DNA from: an uncultured Ferrovibrio sp.
Lineage (GTDB): Bacteria; Pseudomonadota; Alphaproteobacteria; Ferrovibrionales; Ferrovibrionaceae
Length of the DNA stretch: 64,000 bases
Reading direction: 5' to 3'
NCBI RefSeq assembly: GCF_937960835.1
Contig: NZ_CALGPC010000015.1
Location: 248,001 to 312,000, forward strand
Below are positions 40,957-49,290 of the stretch, piece by piece. The notes under the pieces are model-generated. The model saw nothing but the letters and a program-made list of their open reading frames with translations, searched no databases and was not told the origin of the DNA. Made by a program: the position numbers and the translations under genes. How positions within the stretch are numbered: position 1 is the first letter of the stretch; the number at the start of each line of letters is the position of its first letter.

Positions 40957-42192
40957 ATGGCGAATGTGAAGAATATTCAGGTCAATCAGGACCGCCTGTG
41001 GGAAAGCCTGATGGAAATGGCCAAGATCGGCGCCACGCCAAAAGGCGGTTGCGCGCGGCTGGCCCTGACCGATCTGGACAAACAGGGACGCGACCTCTTC
41101 GTGCGCTGGTGCAAGGAAGCCGGCTGCACCATCACCGTGGATCGCATGGGCAATATCTTTGCCCGCCGGCCGGGCCGGAACAACGATCTGCCGCCGGTGG
41201 TAACGGGCAGCCATCTCGACACTCAGCCGACCGGCGGCAAGTTTGACGGCGTCTATGGCGTGCTGGCGGGCCTTGAGGTGATCCGCACGCTCAACGACTA
41301 CAAGTTCGAGACCGAGGCTCCCATCGAAGTTTCGGTCTGGACCAATGAAGAAGGTTCGCGGTTTGCGCCCGCCATGGTCGCTTCCGGCGTCTTCGCCGGG
41401 GTCTTCACCGAGGAATACGGCCATAGCCGGGCCGATCTCGACGGCAAGACCATGGGCGAAGAGCTGAAACGGATCGGCTATTTCGGCGACGCCCCGGTCG
41501 GCGGCCGCAAGTTCAAGGCCTTTTTCGAGGCCCATATCGAACAGGGTCCGATCCTGGAAGCCGAGAAACGCACCATCGGCATTGTACAGGGCATCCAGGG
41601 CATGCGCTGGTTCGAGGTGACGCTGACCGGCACGGAAAGCCATGCTGGCACCACGCCGATGAATCGCCGCAAAGACGCGATGCTGGGTTGCGCCCGCATC
41701 GTCGACCGCATCAACAAGATCGCTCTGGACCACAAACCTGGCGTTTCCACGGTCGGCCTGGTCAAGGTCAGCCCCAATTCGCGCAACACCATTCCGGGTT
41801 CGGTCTTCTTCTCGGTCGACCTGCGGCATCCGCAGGATGAGGTTCTGCTCGAAATGAAGGCCGAACTGGAAGCGACGGTTGCCGAGGTCTGCGACGATCT
41901 GGACCTGCAATATGAATGCAAGGAAATCTGGAATTCGCCCGCGGTGCATTACGACAAGGGCTGCATTGAGGCCGTCCGCAAGGCGGCTGATGAAGCCGGC
42001 TATCCGCATATGGATATCGTCTCGGGTGCCGGTCACGATGCCGGATACATCAATCGCGTGGCACCGACCGGCATGATTTTCGTGCCCTGCGCCGACGGCA
42101 TCAGCCATAATGAAATCGAGTCTGCGACGCCCGCGGACCTGGCGGCCGGCTGCAATGTGCTGCTGCGCGCCATGCTGGAACATGCGGCCTGA
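40957..42192 (+). CDS. M20/AllC-family amidohydrolase, probable beta-ureidopropionase
   Basis: This 411-residue zinc hydrolase belongs to the hydantoinase/carbamoylase family (N-carbamoyl amino acid amidohydrolases). Metal motifs include GSHLDTQPTGGKFDGVYG, WTNEEGSRFAPAM and the dimerisation-domain HAGTTPM. In this cluster it would cleave N-carbamoyl-beta-alanine to beta-alanine, CO2 and ammonia, the third step after PreTA and dihydropyrimidinase. AAGGAG precedes the ATG at 40957. Specificity is inferred from context; allantoate amidohydrolases look similar. Confidence 0.88.
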   Translation: MANVKNIQVNQDRLWESLMEMAKIGATPKGGCARLALTDLDKQGRDLFVRWCKEAGCTITVDRMGNIFARRPGRNNDLPPVVTGSHLDTQPTGGKFDGVYGVLAGLEVIRTLNDYKFETEAPIEVSVWTNEEGSRFAPAMVASGVFAGVFTEEYGHSRADLDGKTMGEELKRIGYFGDAPVGGRKFKAFFEAHIEQGPILEAEKRTIGIVQGIQGMRWFEVTLTGTESHAGTTPMNRRKDAMLGCARIVDRINKIALDHKPGVSTVGLVKVSPNSRNTIPGSVFFSVDLRHPQDEVLLEMKAELEATVAEVCDDLDLQYECKEIWNSPAVHYDKGCIEAVRKAADEAGYPHMDIVSGAGHDAGYINRVAPTGMIFVPCADGISHNEIESATPADLAAGCNVLLRAMLEHAA

Positions 42193-42197
42193 CAAAG

Positions 42198-43058
42198 ATG
42201 ACACCCGCAATGGCCGTATTGATGGCAGCGCATGACATGTCGAACCAGGCGGCGCCAGTGGAGACGCTGGCGTCCGTGCCCGCGGTGGAAATCAGCGGTG
42301 TCAACCTGACGTTCCAGACCGCCGATACGCCGGTCTATGCCCTGTCGGACGTCAACCTCACCATCGCGCGCGGCGAGTTCGTCTCCTTCATCGGCCCCAG
42401 CGGCTGCGGCAAGACTACTTTGCTGCGGGTGATCGCGGACCTACAGAAAGTGACCTCAGGCGAGGTCAAGGTGAACGGCGTTTCGCCTGAAACCGCGCGG
42501 CTTGACCGTGCCTATGGTTATGTCTTCCAGGCACCGGCGCTTTATCCCTGGCGCAATATTCAGCGCAACATCACTTTACCGCTGGAAATCATGGGCCTGA
42601 GCAAGGCCGAGCGGCTGGCCCGCGCCCAGCGCGTGCTGGAGCTTGTCAATCTCACCGGGTTTGAGAAGAAGTTTCCCTGGCAGCTTTCCGGCGGCATGCA
42701 GCAGCGCGTTTCGATTGCCCGGGCGCTGTCCTTCGATCCCGAACTGCTGCTGATGGACGAACCCTTCGGCGCGCTGGACGAGATCATCCGCGACCATCTG
42801 AACGAGCAATTGCTCGGTCTCTGGCGTCGCACCGGCAAGACTTTGCTGTTCGTCACCCATTCAATCCCTGAAGCGGTATTCCTTTCCACTAAGATCGTGG
42901 TGATGAGCCCTCGCCCGGGTCGCATCATCGATGTGATCGACAGCAACCTGCCACGGGACCGCAGCCTCGAAATCCGCGAAAGCCCAGAATTCGCTGCCAT
43001 CGCGCACCGGGTTCGCGAGGGGCTGCGCGCTGGCCATAGCTACGAAGACCATACATGA
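42198..43058 (+). CDS. ABC transporter ATP-binding protein (nitrate/taurine/pyrimidine type)
   Basis: This 286-residue ATPase of the NrtD/SsuB family has Walker A GPSGCGKTT (66-74), signature LSGGMQQR and Walker B LLLMDEPFGALDE. The start is uncertain: ATGs at 42198, 42210, 42222 and 42237 are all in frame and none has a strong ribosome site. It begins 5 bases after the amidohydrolase stop and overlaps the next permease by 4 bases. With the two permeases and NMT1-type binding protein it forms an importer, presumably for a pyrimidine or related compound. Confidence 0.92.
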   Translation: MTPAMAVLMAAHDMSNQAAPVETLASVPAVEISGVNLTFQTADTPVYALSDVNLTIARGEFVSFIGPSGCGKTTLLRVIADLQKVTSGEVKVNGVSPETARLDRAYGYVFQAPALYPWRNIQRNITLPLEIMGLSKAERLARAQRVLELVNLTGFEKKFPWQLSGGMQQRVSIARALSFDPELLLMDEPFGALDEIIRDHLNEQLLGLWRRTGKTLLFVTHSIPEAVFLSTKIVVMSPRPGRIIDVIDSNLPRDRSLEIRESPEFAAIAHRVREGLRAGHSYEDHT

Positions 43059-43969
43059 CGCTCGCCACAGCCCTGCCCTGGCGGCCGCTTGTCCGCTTCG
43101 GCGGCAGCACCGCGCTTTCGGTCTGCGCGATCCTGCTGCTCATCATTGTCATATGGTACGCCGGCACGGTGAAAATGAATGCCGGGCCGCTGCTGGACCG
43201 GTACGAACGTGCCGGCCGCACCGAGTGGAGTTTCTCGGAGCTTGTCGCCGATGCCATGTCGATGGAACGGCCGGTTTTGCCCGCGCCCCATCAGGTGGCC
43301 GCCGATTTCAACAAAAGCGTTTTCCAGACCAGCATCACCTCCCGTCGCAGTCTCGTCTATCACGCCTGGGTGACGCTGGAGGCCGCCCTTCTGGGCTTCG
43401 TGCTCGGTACATTGCTGGGCATCGGTTTGGCAATCGTGATCGTTCACGTGGCTGCCCTGGAGCGGGCCATGATGCCCTGGATCATCGCCTCGCAAACCAT
43501 CCCCATCCTGGCGATAGCGCCGATGATCATCGTCGTGCTCGGCTCTTTCGGTGTGGTCGGCCTGGCGCCGAAGGCGATCATCTCCGCCTATCTCTGCTTC
43601 TTTCCAGTCGCCATCGGCATGGTGAAGGGCCTGACCTCGCCCGAGCCGATCCACCTGGATCTTATGCGTACCTATAATGCGACAACCCGGCAGACACTGC
43701 GCTTTCTTCGCCTGCCCGCCTCGCTGCCTTTCTTGTTCACCAGCCTGAAGGTCGCCATTTCGCTGTCGGTGGTCGGTGCCATAGTCGGCGAACTACCGAC
43801 GGGGGCCCAGGCTGGCCTCGGGGCGCGCCTGCTGGCGGGGTCATATTACGGTCAGACCGTGCAAATCTGGTCGGCCTTGATCATGGCCGCCATTCTTGCC
43901 GGCGGCTGCGTCGGCGTGATCGGCATGATCCAGCGCGGCATCGACCGCCGCTTTGGCGGGACGCCATGA
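43055..43969 (+). CDS. ABC transporter permease
   Basis: This 304-residue BPD-type permease has an N-terminal helix, a roughly 70-residue periplasmic segment and five or so further helices. The EAA loop region reads DLMRTYNATTRQTLRFLRLP, which contacts the ATPase. It overlaps the ATPase and the second permease genes by 4 bases each, so the three are translationally coupled. Two different permeases make a heterodimeric channel. Confidence 0.9.
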   Translation: MTLATALPWRPLVRFGGSTALSVCAILLLIIVIWYAGTVKMNAGPLLDRYERAGRTEWSFSELVADAMSMERPVLPAPHQVAADFNKSVFQTSITSRRSLVYHAWVTLEAALLGFVLGTLLGIGLAIVIVHVAALERAMMPWIIASQTIPILAIAPMIIVVLGSFGVVGLAPKAIISAYLCFFPVAIGMVKGLTSPEPIHLDLMRTYNATTRQTLRFLRLPASLPFLFTSLKVAISLSVVGAIVGELPTGAQAGLGARLLAGSYYGQTVQIWSALIMAAILAGGCVGVIGMIQRGIDRRFGGTP

Positions 43970-45096
43970 GCAGCCGTAATATCGCCCGCCGACGCGACAG
44001 CATCCTGGCCGTTGCCCTTCTCTGTGGCATCGTCGCTCTATTTCTGCCGCTAGGGCGGTTGGGACAATGGCCTCTGCATCTCAGCCCGCTGCTGCTCTGG
44101 CTGGCGGCCTTGGGCACAATGCTGCTGCTGTTCCTTTGCAAGCTCCCGCCGCGTTACAGTGCAATCATCTGTGTTGCGGGAAGCCTGCTTGGCGCCATCG
44201 GGTTACATCGGCTGATGGCCGATGGCGCGCATGGTGTCGGCGCGCCCGGCCTATGGCTTGCCTTGATCGGCCACGGCCTTCTGGTCTGGCGCGGCCTTGA
44301 GCGGATCAGCACGGCACTGGCGGACCGCCGTGGTGCACTCTCCCTGGCGGCCGCGCCGCTGGTTTTCGGTCTGTGGCTTCTGTTCCTGTGGGAGATGGCA
44401 GTTGTCGGCTTCGACGTCCCGGCCGTGCTGCTGCCTGCGCCAAGCCAGATTGGTGATGCCCTGGTTACAGCCAGCGCGACCCTGGCTGCCGATTTCGTCC
44501 AGACTTTCATTCGGGCCGTCATTCCGGGCTTTGTCTTGGGATCGGCGGCGGGCTTACTGGTCGGTGTACTCGTCGATCGCGTTCCCTTCCTGCAGCGCGG
44601 CCTGCTGCCCATCGGCAATCTGGTCAGCGCGCTTCCCATCATCGGCATCGCGCCGATCATGGTGATGTGGTTCGGCTTCGACTGGCAATCCAAGGCTGCC
44701 GTGGTCGTGATCATGACCTTCTTCCCGATGCTAGTGAATACCATTGCCGGGCTGAACGCCTTGAGCCGCATCGAACGCGACCTGATGGCGACCTATGCAG
44801 CCACATACCGGCAGACGCTGCTGCGTGCGCGTCTGCCTGCCGCCCTGCCCTTCATTTTCAACGCCCTGAAAGTGAATTCGACCCTGGCGCTGATCGGCGC
44901 CATCGTCGCCGAATTCTTCGGTACGCCGATCCTCGGCATGGGCTTCCGCATTTCCACCGAAGTGGGCCGCATGAACATTCCGGTAGTCTGGGCAACCATT
45001 GCGGTTGCCGCCCTGGCCGGCTCGTTGAGCTATGGGCTGATTGCACTTGCCGAGCGCTGGCTAACCTTCTGGCATCCGTCTTTCCGCAGGCCATAA
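43966..45096 (+). CDS. ABC transporter permease, long N-terminal membrane extension
   Basis: This 376-residue second permease carries an additional N-terminal block of about four helices (residues 10-125), then the standard BPD domain. Its EAA loop is DLMATYAATYRQTLLRARLPA. The length is about 100 residues above the family norm because of the extension. It starts inside the previous gene (4-base overlap) and is followed after 36 bases by the binding-protein gene. Confidence 0.88.
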   Translation: MSSRNIARRRDSILAVALLCGIVALFLPLGRLGQWPLHLSPLLLWLAALGTMLLLFLCKLPPRYSAIICVAGSLLGAIGLHRLMADGAHGVGAPGLWLALIGHGLLVWRGLERISTALADRRGALSLAAAPLVFGLWLLFLWEMAVVGFDVPAVLLPAPSQIGDALVTASATLAADFVQTFIRAVIPGFVLGSAAGLLVGVLVDRVPFLQRGLLPIGNLVSALPIIGIAPIMVMWFGFDWQSKAAVVVIMTFFPMLVNTIAGLNALSRIERDLMATYAATYRQTLLRARLPAALPFIFNALKVNSTLALIGAIVAEFFGTPILGMGFRISTEVGRMNIPVVWATIAVAALAGSLSYGLIALAERWLTFWHPSFRRP

Positions 45097-45132
45097 CAAG
45101 CAGTTTGGATTCAAACAGGAGAGGAGAAGAAG

Positions 45133-46152
45133 ATGATGCGTTTTTCAACATTAGGTCTGGCCTTGGGCGCTGCCCTGGGCCTGGCCGCCACAGTCGGATC
45201 GGCGCAGGCCGCCGATAGGTTCACCATTCAGTTGAAATGGGTAACCCAGGCTCAGTTCGCCGGCTATTACGTCGCCAAGGACAAAGGCTTCTACAAGGAC
45301 GTCAATCTCGACGTCACGGTGAAGCCTGGCGGGCCCGATATCGCGCCGCCGCAGGTGATGGCTGCCGGCGGTGCCGATGCGATCATCGACTGGATGCCTT
45401 CGGCGCTGGCGAGCCGAGAGAAGGGCGTGCCGCTGGTCAACGTGTCGCAGACCTTCCAGAAGTCCGGCATGATGCTGACCTGCGCGAAGGCCAGCGGGGT
45501 GAAGGGCCCGGCCGACTTTCCCGGCCGCACGCTGGGTGTGTGGTTCTACGGCAACGAATATCCCTTCCTCACCTGGATGGCCAAGCTTGGCGTGCCGACC
45601 GATGGAAGCGCCAAGGGCGTGAAGGTGCTGAAGCAGGGCTTTAATGTGGATCCGCTGATCCAGAAGCAGGCCGACTGCATTTCGACCATGACCTACAATG
45701 AGTATTGGCAGGTGATCGATGCCGGCTTTAAGCCGGACGATCTGATCGTCTTCAAGTATAGCGAACAGGGTGTCGGAACCCTGGAAGACGGCATCTACGC
45801 CAATGGCAGCAAGCTGGGCGATCCGGCCTATGTCGACAAGCTGGCGCGCTTTGTCGCTGCTTCCAACCGCGGCTGGGACTGGGCCGTGAAAAACCCGGAT
45901 GGGGCTGCGATGATCGTGCTGGAAAACGACACCACCGGCGCGCAGACCGAGAAGCATCAGAAGCGCATGATGAGCGAGGTTGCCAAGCTGGTCGAAGGAT
46001 CAAAGATGGGCACCGGCTATCTGGATCCCGCGGATTACGAGCGCACGGTGAACATCCTGCTATCGGTCAAATCCGATCCGGTAATCACCAAGAAACCCGA
46101 AGGCGCGTGGACCCATGCGGTCTTCGAAGCTTCGAAGAAGTATATCAAGTAA
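45133..46152 (+). CDS. NMT1/THI5-type ABC substrate-binding protein
   Basis: This 339-residue periplasmic protein has a Sec signal peptide (cleavage near AQAA-D, residue 26). It begins in mature form FTIQLKWVTQAQFAGYYVAKDKGFY, the signature of binding proteins for thiamine-precursor pyrimidines and related compounds. This pyrimidine-binding family and the surrounding catabolic genes both point to pyrimidine-like uptake. GGAGAGGAG lies upstream. It ends the plus-strand operon, with an intrinsic terminator after it. Confidence 0.92.
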   Translation: MMRFSTLGLALGAALGLAATVGSAQAADRFTIQLKWVTQAQFAGYYVAKDKGFYKDVNLDVTVKPGGPDIAPPQVMAAGGADAIIDWMPSALASREKGVPLVNVSQTFQKSGMMLTCAKASGVKGPADFPGRTLGVWFYGNEYPFLTWMAKLGVPTDGSAKGVKVLKQGFNVDPLIQKQADCISTMTYNEYWQVIDAGFKPDDLIVFKYSEQGVGTLEDGIYANGSKLGDPAYVDKLARFVAASNRGWDWAVKNPDGAAMIVLENDTTGAQTEKHQKRMMSEVAKLVEGSKMGTGYLDPADYERTVNILLSVKSDPVITKKPEGAWTHAVFEASKKYIK

Positions 46153-46192
46153 GCTGACTTAACAGGGAGCCCCGCTTAAGGGGTTGAGGGGG

Positions 46193-46221
46193 AGCGGCGG
46201 TGCTTTGCATCGCCGCTTTTT
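46193..46221 (+). terminator. Intrinsic terminator of the pyrimidine operon
   Basis: AGCGGCG (46193-46199) pairs with CGCCGCT (46211-46217), extended by an inner TGC/GCA pairing around a TTT loop. It is followed by TTTT through 46221. It ends the preT-to-binding-protein message and abuts the convergent fixJ stop. Confidence 0.88.
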
Positions 46222-46841
46222 CATCGCCGCACGCCGATCCCGGCCGACAGCGCCATGCGAACCAGATGCGATAGGCTTTCGGCCTGCATCTTCTTCATCA
46301 GATTGGCGCGATGAATCTCCACCGTGCGGGGGCTGATCTGGAGTTCATGGGCGATGATCTTGTTCGGATGCCCGATCACCAGCTGCTCCAGCACATCCCG
46401 CTCGCGGGGCGTCAGACTGGCGATCAGCTCACCTAACTTGTTGTCCTCTTCGCCTGTCGCGAAACCCGCCTGGCGCGGCTTTTCCAGCGCGCGCTGCACG
46501 GCTCCTAGGATTTCCGTATTCGTATAGGGCTTCTCGACGAAGTCGACGGCGCCCACCTTCATGGCCTTCACCGCCAGCGGCACATCGGCATGGCCTGTCA
46601 CCATGATGGTCGGCAGGCCGCTATAGTGGGAAGCCAGACGCTCCAGCAGGGTCAGCCCGTCCATGCCGGGCATGCGCATGTCAAGCAATACGCAGCCGGT
46701 CTGGCCCGGCTGCAGGGCATCGAGGAAAGCCTCCGCCGATCCGAACCCCCGCACTGTGAAGCCCGCTGCCTCCAGCACGGCCTGCAGGGATTCGCGAACC
46801 GCCTCGTCGTCATCGACGACGAAAATCGTCGCCGCCGTCAT
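46221..46841 (-). CDS. fixJ: FixJ family response regulator
   Basis: This 206-residue regulator has a receiver domain (1-122; acidic D10/D11, phosphoacceptor D54 in VLLDMRMPGMDG) and a LuxR-type helix-turn-helix (about 135-200, LTPRERDVLEQLVIGHPNKI and PRTVEIHRANLMKKM). FixJ activates microaerobic and respiratory genes such as fixK. Its start overlaps the fixL end by 4 bases, so the pair is translated together. Confidence 0.92.
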   Translation of the reverse strand: MTAATIFVVDDDEAVRESLQAVLEAAGFTVRGFGSAEAFLDALQPGQTGCVLLDMRMPGMDGLTLLERLASHYSGLPTIMVTGHADVPLAVKAMKVGAVDFVEKPYTNTEILGAVQRALEKPRQAGFATGEEDNKLGELIASLTPRERDVLEQLVIGHPNKIIAHELQISPRTVEIHRANLMKKMQAESLSHLVRMALSAGIGVRR

Positions 46842-48214
46842 GCTATCGCCTCTTCTGCGGGCAGCGCCGGCAGGATGAAGCGGAAGGTCGCTCCGCCGCC
46901 TGGATTGTTTTCAACCCAGATCCGGCCGCCATGTCCATCGATGATCGAACGACTGATCGACAAGCCAATCCCCATGCCATCCTTCTTCGTTGTCACGAAA
47001 GGCTTGAACAGCTGATCGGCAATCTCGGGCGGGATACCAGGGCCCGTATCGCTGATCGTCACTTCCTGGTCGCCGTTGTCGTGCTTGGTCACCTTGATGA
47101 CCAGTTCGCGACGCTCGGCGCGGCGCAGCACCTCGATGGCATTGCGCACCAGATTGACCACGACCTGCTGGATCTGAATCTTGTCGATATACACCGGCGG
47201 CAAGTCGGCTGGCAGATCGAGCGTCACCTTGATGCCGTCCACACGGCTGCCGACGGTTGCCAGCATGCTGGCTTCCTCGACCACCTTGTTCAGGTGCTCC
47301 GGCGCTCGCTCCACCGCGCCTTTTTCCACGAAGCTGCGCAAGCGGCGGATGATCTGCCCCGCCCGATCGGCTTGACCGGATGCCTTCTCGATGAATTCGA
47401 GCACCCGCGGCGGCACCTCGATCTTGGCATTCGCCAGCAGCTGTCGGGCCGCTTCCGTGTAGTTCATGATCGCCGTCAGCGGCTGGTTCAGCTCGTGCGC
47501 CAGCGAGGATGAGAATTGCCCCATGGCATTAAGGCGCGAGACATGGACCAGTTCCGTGGTCAGCTCCTGAACACGCCGTTCAGCCACATGACGCTCGGTG
47601 ATATCGCGGATGACGCCGATGAAGCCGCGCCGGTCGCCGATCGCCATCTCGCCGACCGACAGATCGATTGGAAATACCGTGCCGTCCTTGCGCACCGCCT
47701 GCACTTCGCGTCCGGTGCCGATGATCTTGGCAACGCCCGTCGTTACGTAGTTGTGGATATATTTGTCGTGGGCGTCGCGGTAAGGCTCTGGCATCAATAG
47801 CTTCACATTCTGGCCGATCACCTCTTCCGGCTGATAGCCAAAGATGCGAACCGCGGCTTTGTTGAAGGTTTCGATGCTGCCCTTGGAATCGATGGCGACG
47901 ATGGCGTCATGCGCATTGTCGATAACGGCACGGAAACGCTCCGCGGCGTCACGTTCCGACTCCCGGGTCAGTTCGTAGGCTTCGGCGCCCTGGCGCAGGG
48001 CCTCGGCCTGTTCGACGACCTGCCGCTCGGCCCGGGACAGCCCCCGATATCCAACGCCCAGGACGATCAGGACCGGCACGGTGACCAGCAGGCCGACCAG
48101 CAGCCACGACAATTCGCCCGCACCCCGCTGGCTGGCCACGTAGAGGGCGGCCACTAGCAGGCTAAGGGTGGCGATGATCGCAATGAAAAATGCAACGGGA
48201 CGGAATGTTTTCAT
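46838..48214 (-). CDS. fixL: FixL-like heme-PAS oxygen sensor histidine kinase
   Basis: This 458-residue kinase has two membrane helices (6-27, 36-56) and a PAS domain (about 88-210). H149 in LLMPEPYRDAHD aligns by eye with the proximal heme histidine H200 of Bradyrhizobium FixL. R169 in IIGTGRE aligns with the distal R220. HisKA has H240 (SSLAHELNQPLTAIM), followed by a HATPase with NLVRNAIEVL, DTGPGI and GMGIGL. Retention of both heme residues supports oxygen sensing. A TTGA-N6-TCAA box lies about 100 bases upstream. Confidence 0.9.
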   Translation of the reverse strand: MKTFRPVAFFIAIIATLSLLVAALYVASQRGAGELSWLLVGLLVTVPVLIVLGVGYRGLSRAERQVVEQAEALRQGAEAYELTRESERDAAERFRAVIDNAHDAIVAIDSKGSIETFNKAAVRIFGYQPEEVIGQNVKLLMPEPYRDAHDKYIHNYVTTGVAKIIGTGREVQAVRKDGTVFPIDLSVGEMAIGDRRGFIGVIRDITERHVAERRVQELTTELVHVSRLNAMGQFSSSLAHELNQPLTAIMNYTEAARQLLANAKIEVPPRVLEFIEKASGQADRAGQIIRRLRSFVEKGAVERAPEHLNKVVEEASMLATVGSRVDGIKVTLDLPADLPPVYIDKIQIQQVVVNLVRNAIEVLRRAERRELVIKVTKHDNGDQEVTISDTGPGIPPEIADQLFKPFVTTKKDGMGIGLSISRSIIDGHGGRIWVENNPGGGATFRFILPALPAEEAIA

Positions 48215-48306
48215 TTCATGGTGGGAGCCAATTGTCGCGGCCGCTCCACTCCCCCACTACCTTGAGAATCGTATCGAGACGCTGCCTCCGACCTTAGCTT
48301 AGGCCC

Positions 48307-48320
48307 TTGAAAAATCTCAA
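48307..48320. promoter_or_regulatory. FNR/FixK-like box upstream of fixL
   Basis: TTGAAAAATCTCAA has TTGA-N6-TCAA arms as in the anaerobox TTGAT-N4-ATCAA, though the inner T/A pair is not conserved. It lies 93-106 bases before the fixL start. The wider CCTTGA/TCAAGG symmetry (48305-48322) could instead be a hairpin. The remainder of 48215-48404 holds the terminator described next. Confidence 0.5.
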
Positions 48321-48356
48321 GGCGGAAATCGCCGTTACAACAAAGACATAACCAAG

Positions 48357-48385
48357 AAAAAAGCATTCCCCGGCCCCTGGCCGGG
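48357..48385 (-). terminator. Terminator of the nucleoside salvage operon
   Basis: On the minus strand CCCGGCC (48385-48379) pairs with GGCCGGG (48375-48369), loop AGG. After GAATGC, a TTTTTT run (48362-48357) follows. It lies just after the e(P4)-like phosphatase stop, the last gene of the long operon. The spacing to the T-run is a little long. Confidence 0.55.
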
Positions 48386-48404
48386 TCCGGGCGGATGACT
48401 TGCC

Positions 48405-49274
48405 TTACTGGCCGGACCAGGCCTTGAGAGCGCTGCGCTTGGCGGCCCGCTGCTCGTCTGCGCTCAGCTTGTAGTTATGGCCAAAGGGCGCCGATTCGAA
48501 TGAGCCATAGCTGGGGTTGGGCAGCATGATCCATTCGCGGCCCCAGCGCTGCCGGTTATCCTCGTAAACCTTCTGGCGGTCCGCCATGCTGCCGCGGTAG
48601 GCATCGCTGAAGTCGCCGAAATTGTCACCAATATTCAGCAGGATCCGGTAATCCTTGGCGATATAGGCGCGCCGCGTGCTTTTGGCTGAGCCCCATTCCG
48701 GCCGCTCGCGCGCGGTGAGCAGCGTATCGACCGGGCCATCCACCGGGAAGCCGAACCGCTTCATCAGGCGGCGCGTTGCCGGTTCCTCCTCAGCCGTGCG
48801 GTTGGTGACATAGAAGACCTTCACACCACGCGATTCGGCATAAATGACGAAATCGACTGCGCCCTCCACCGGCGTGGAGATTTCCGCATTGACGAACTGC
48901 GTCCAGGTCTTCGGATTGAAGGTCTGATTGTTCAGCACCATCCAGGACTGGTAGGCGGAATTGTCCAAGGCCGTCTCATCCAGATCCATGACCACAGCCG
49001 GTGGAAGGTTCTGGAAATTGCCGGTCTGCTCTTCCGGCGCCGCCGTCCAGGTCTTGTCGGCCAGAGCCTGCTCCAGGCGCTGCCGCGCCAGGGCGTAGGC
49101 TGCGGCGGCACTGGCCCGGTATTCGACCGAGTTCTGCATCCACAATGCGGCATTGAGGTTGTCATGCGGCGGAACAGTCGTCACCTCTGGCTGGGGCGCC
49201 GCCGCGCAGGCCGATATGAGCAAGGCCAGTCCGACCGAGATAACTTTCGGCCGCAGCATCGAAAACGTGAGCAT
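48405..49274 (-). CDS. e(P4)-like HAD family acid phosphatase lipoprotein
   Basis: This 289-residue, surface- or periplasm-anchored nonspecific acid phosphatase/5'-nucleotidase has a lipobox LLISAC with C23 as the lipidated residue. The HAD motif is VVMDLDETALDN (D97, D99). Family members strip phosphate from extracellular nucleotides, allowing nucleoside uptake. That suits its place as last gene of a nucleoside operon, 16 bases after adenosine deaminase. The ATG at 49274 follows AGGAGA and is preferred to the upstream ATG at 49313, which overlaps the deaminase gene. Confidence 0.9.
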   Translation of the reverse strand: MLTFSMLRPKVISVGLALLISACAAAPQPEVTTVPPHDNLNAALWMQNSVEYRASAAAAYALARQRLEQALADKTWTAAPEEQTGNFQNLPPAVVMDLDETALDNSAYQSWMVLNNQTFNPKTWTQFVNAEISTPVEGAVDFVIYAESRGVKVFYVTNRTAEEEPATRRLMKRFGFPVDGPVDTLLTARERPEWGSAKSTRRAYIAKDYRILLNIGDNFGDFSDAYRGSMADRQKVYEDNRQRWGREWIMLPNPSYGSFESAPFGHNYKLSADEQRAAKRSALKAWSGQ

Positions 49275-49290
49275 GCGTCTTCTCCTGTCC

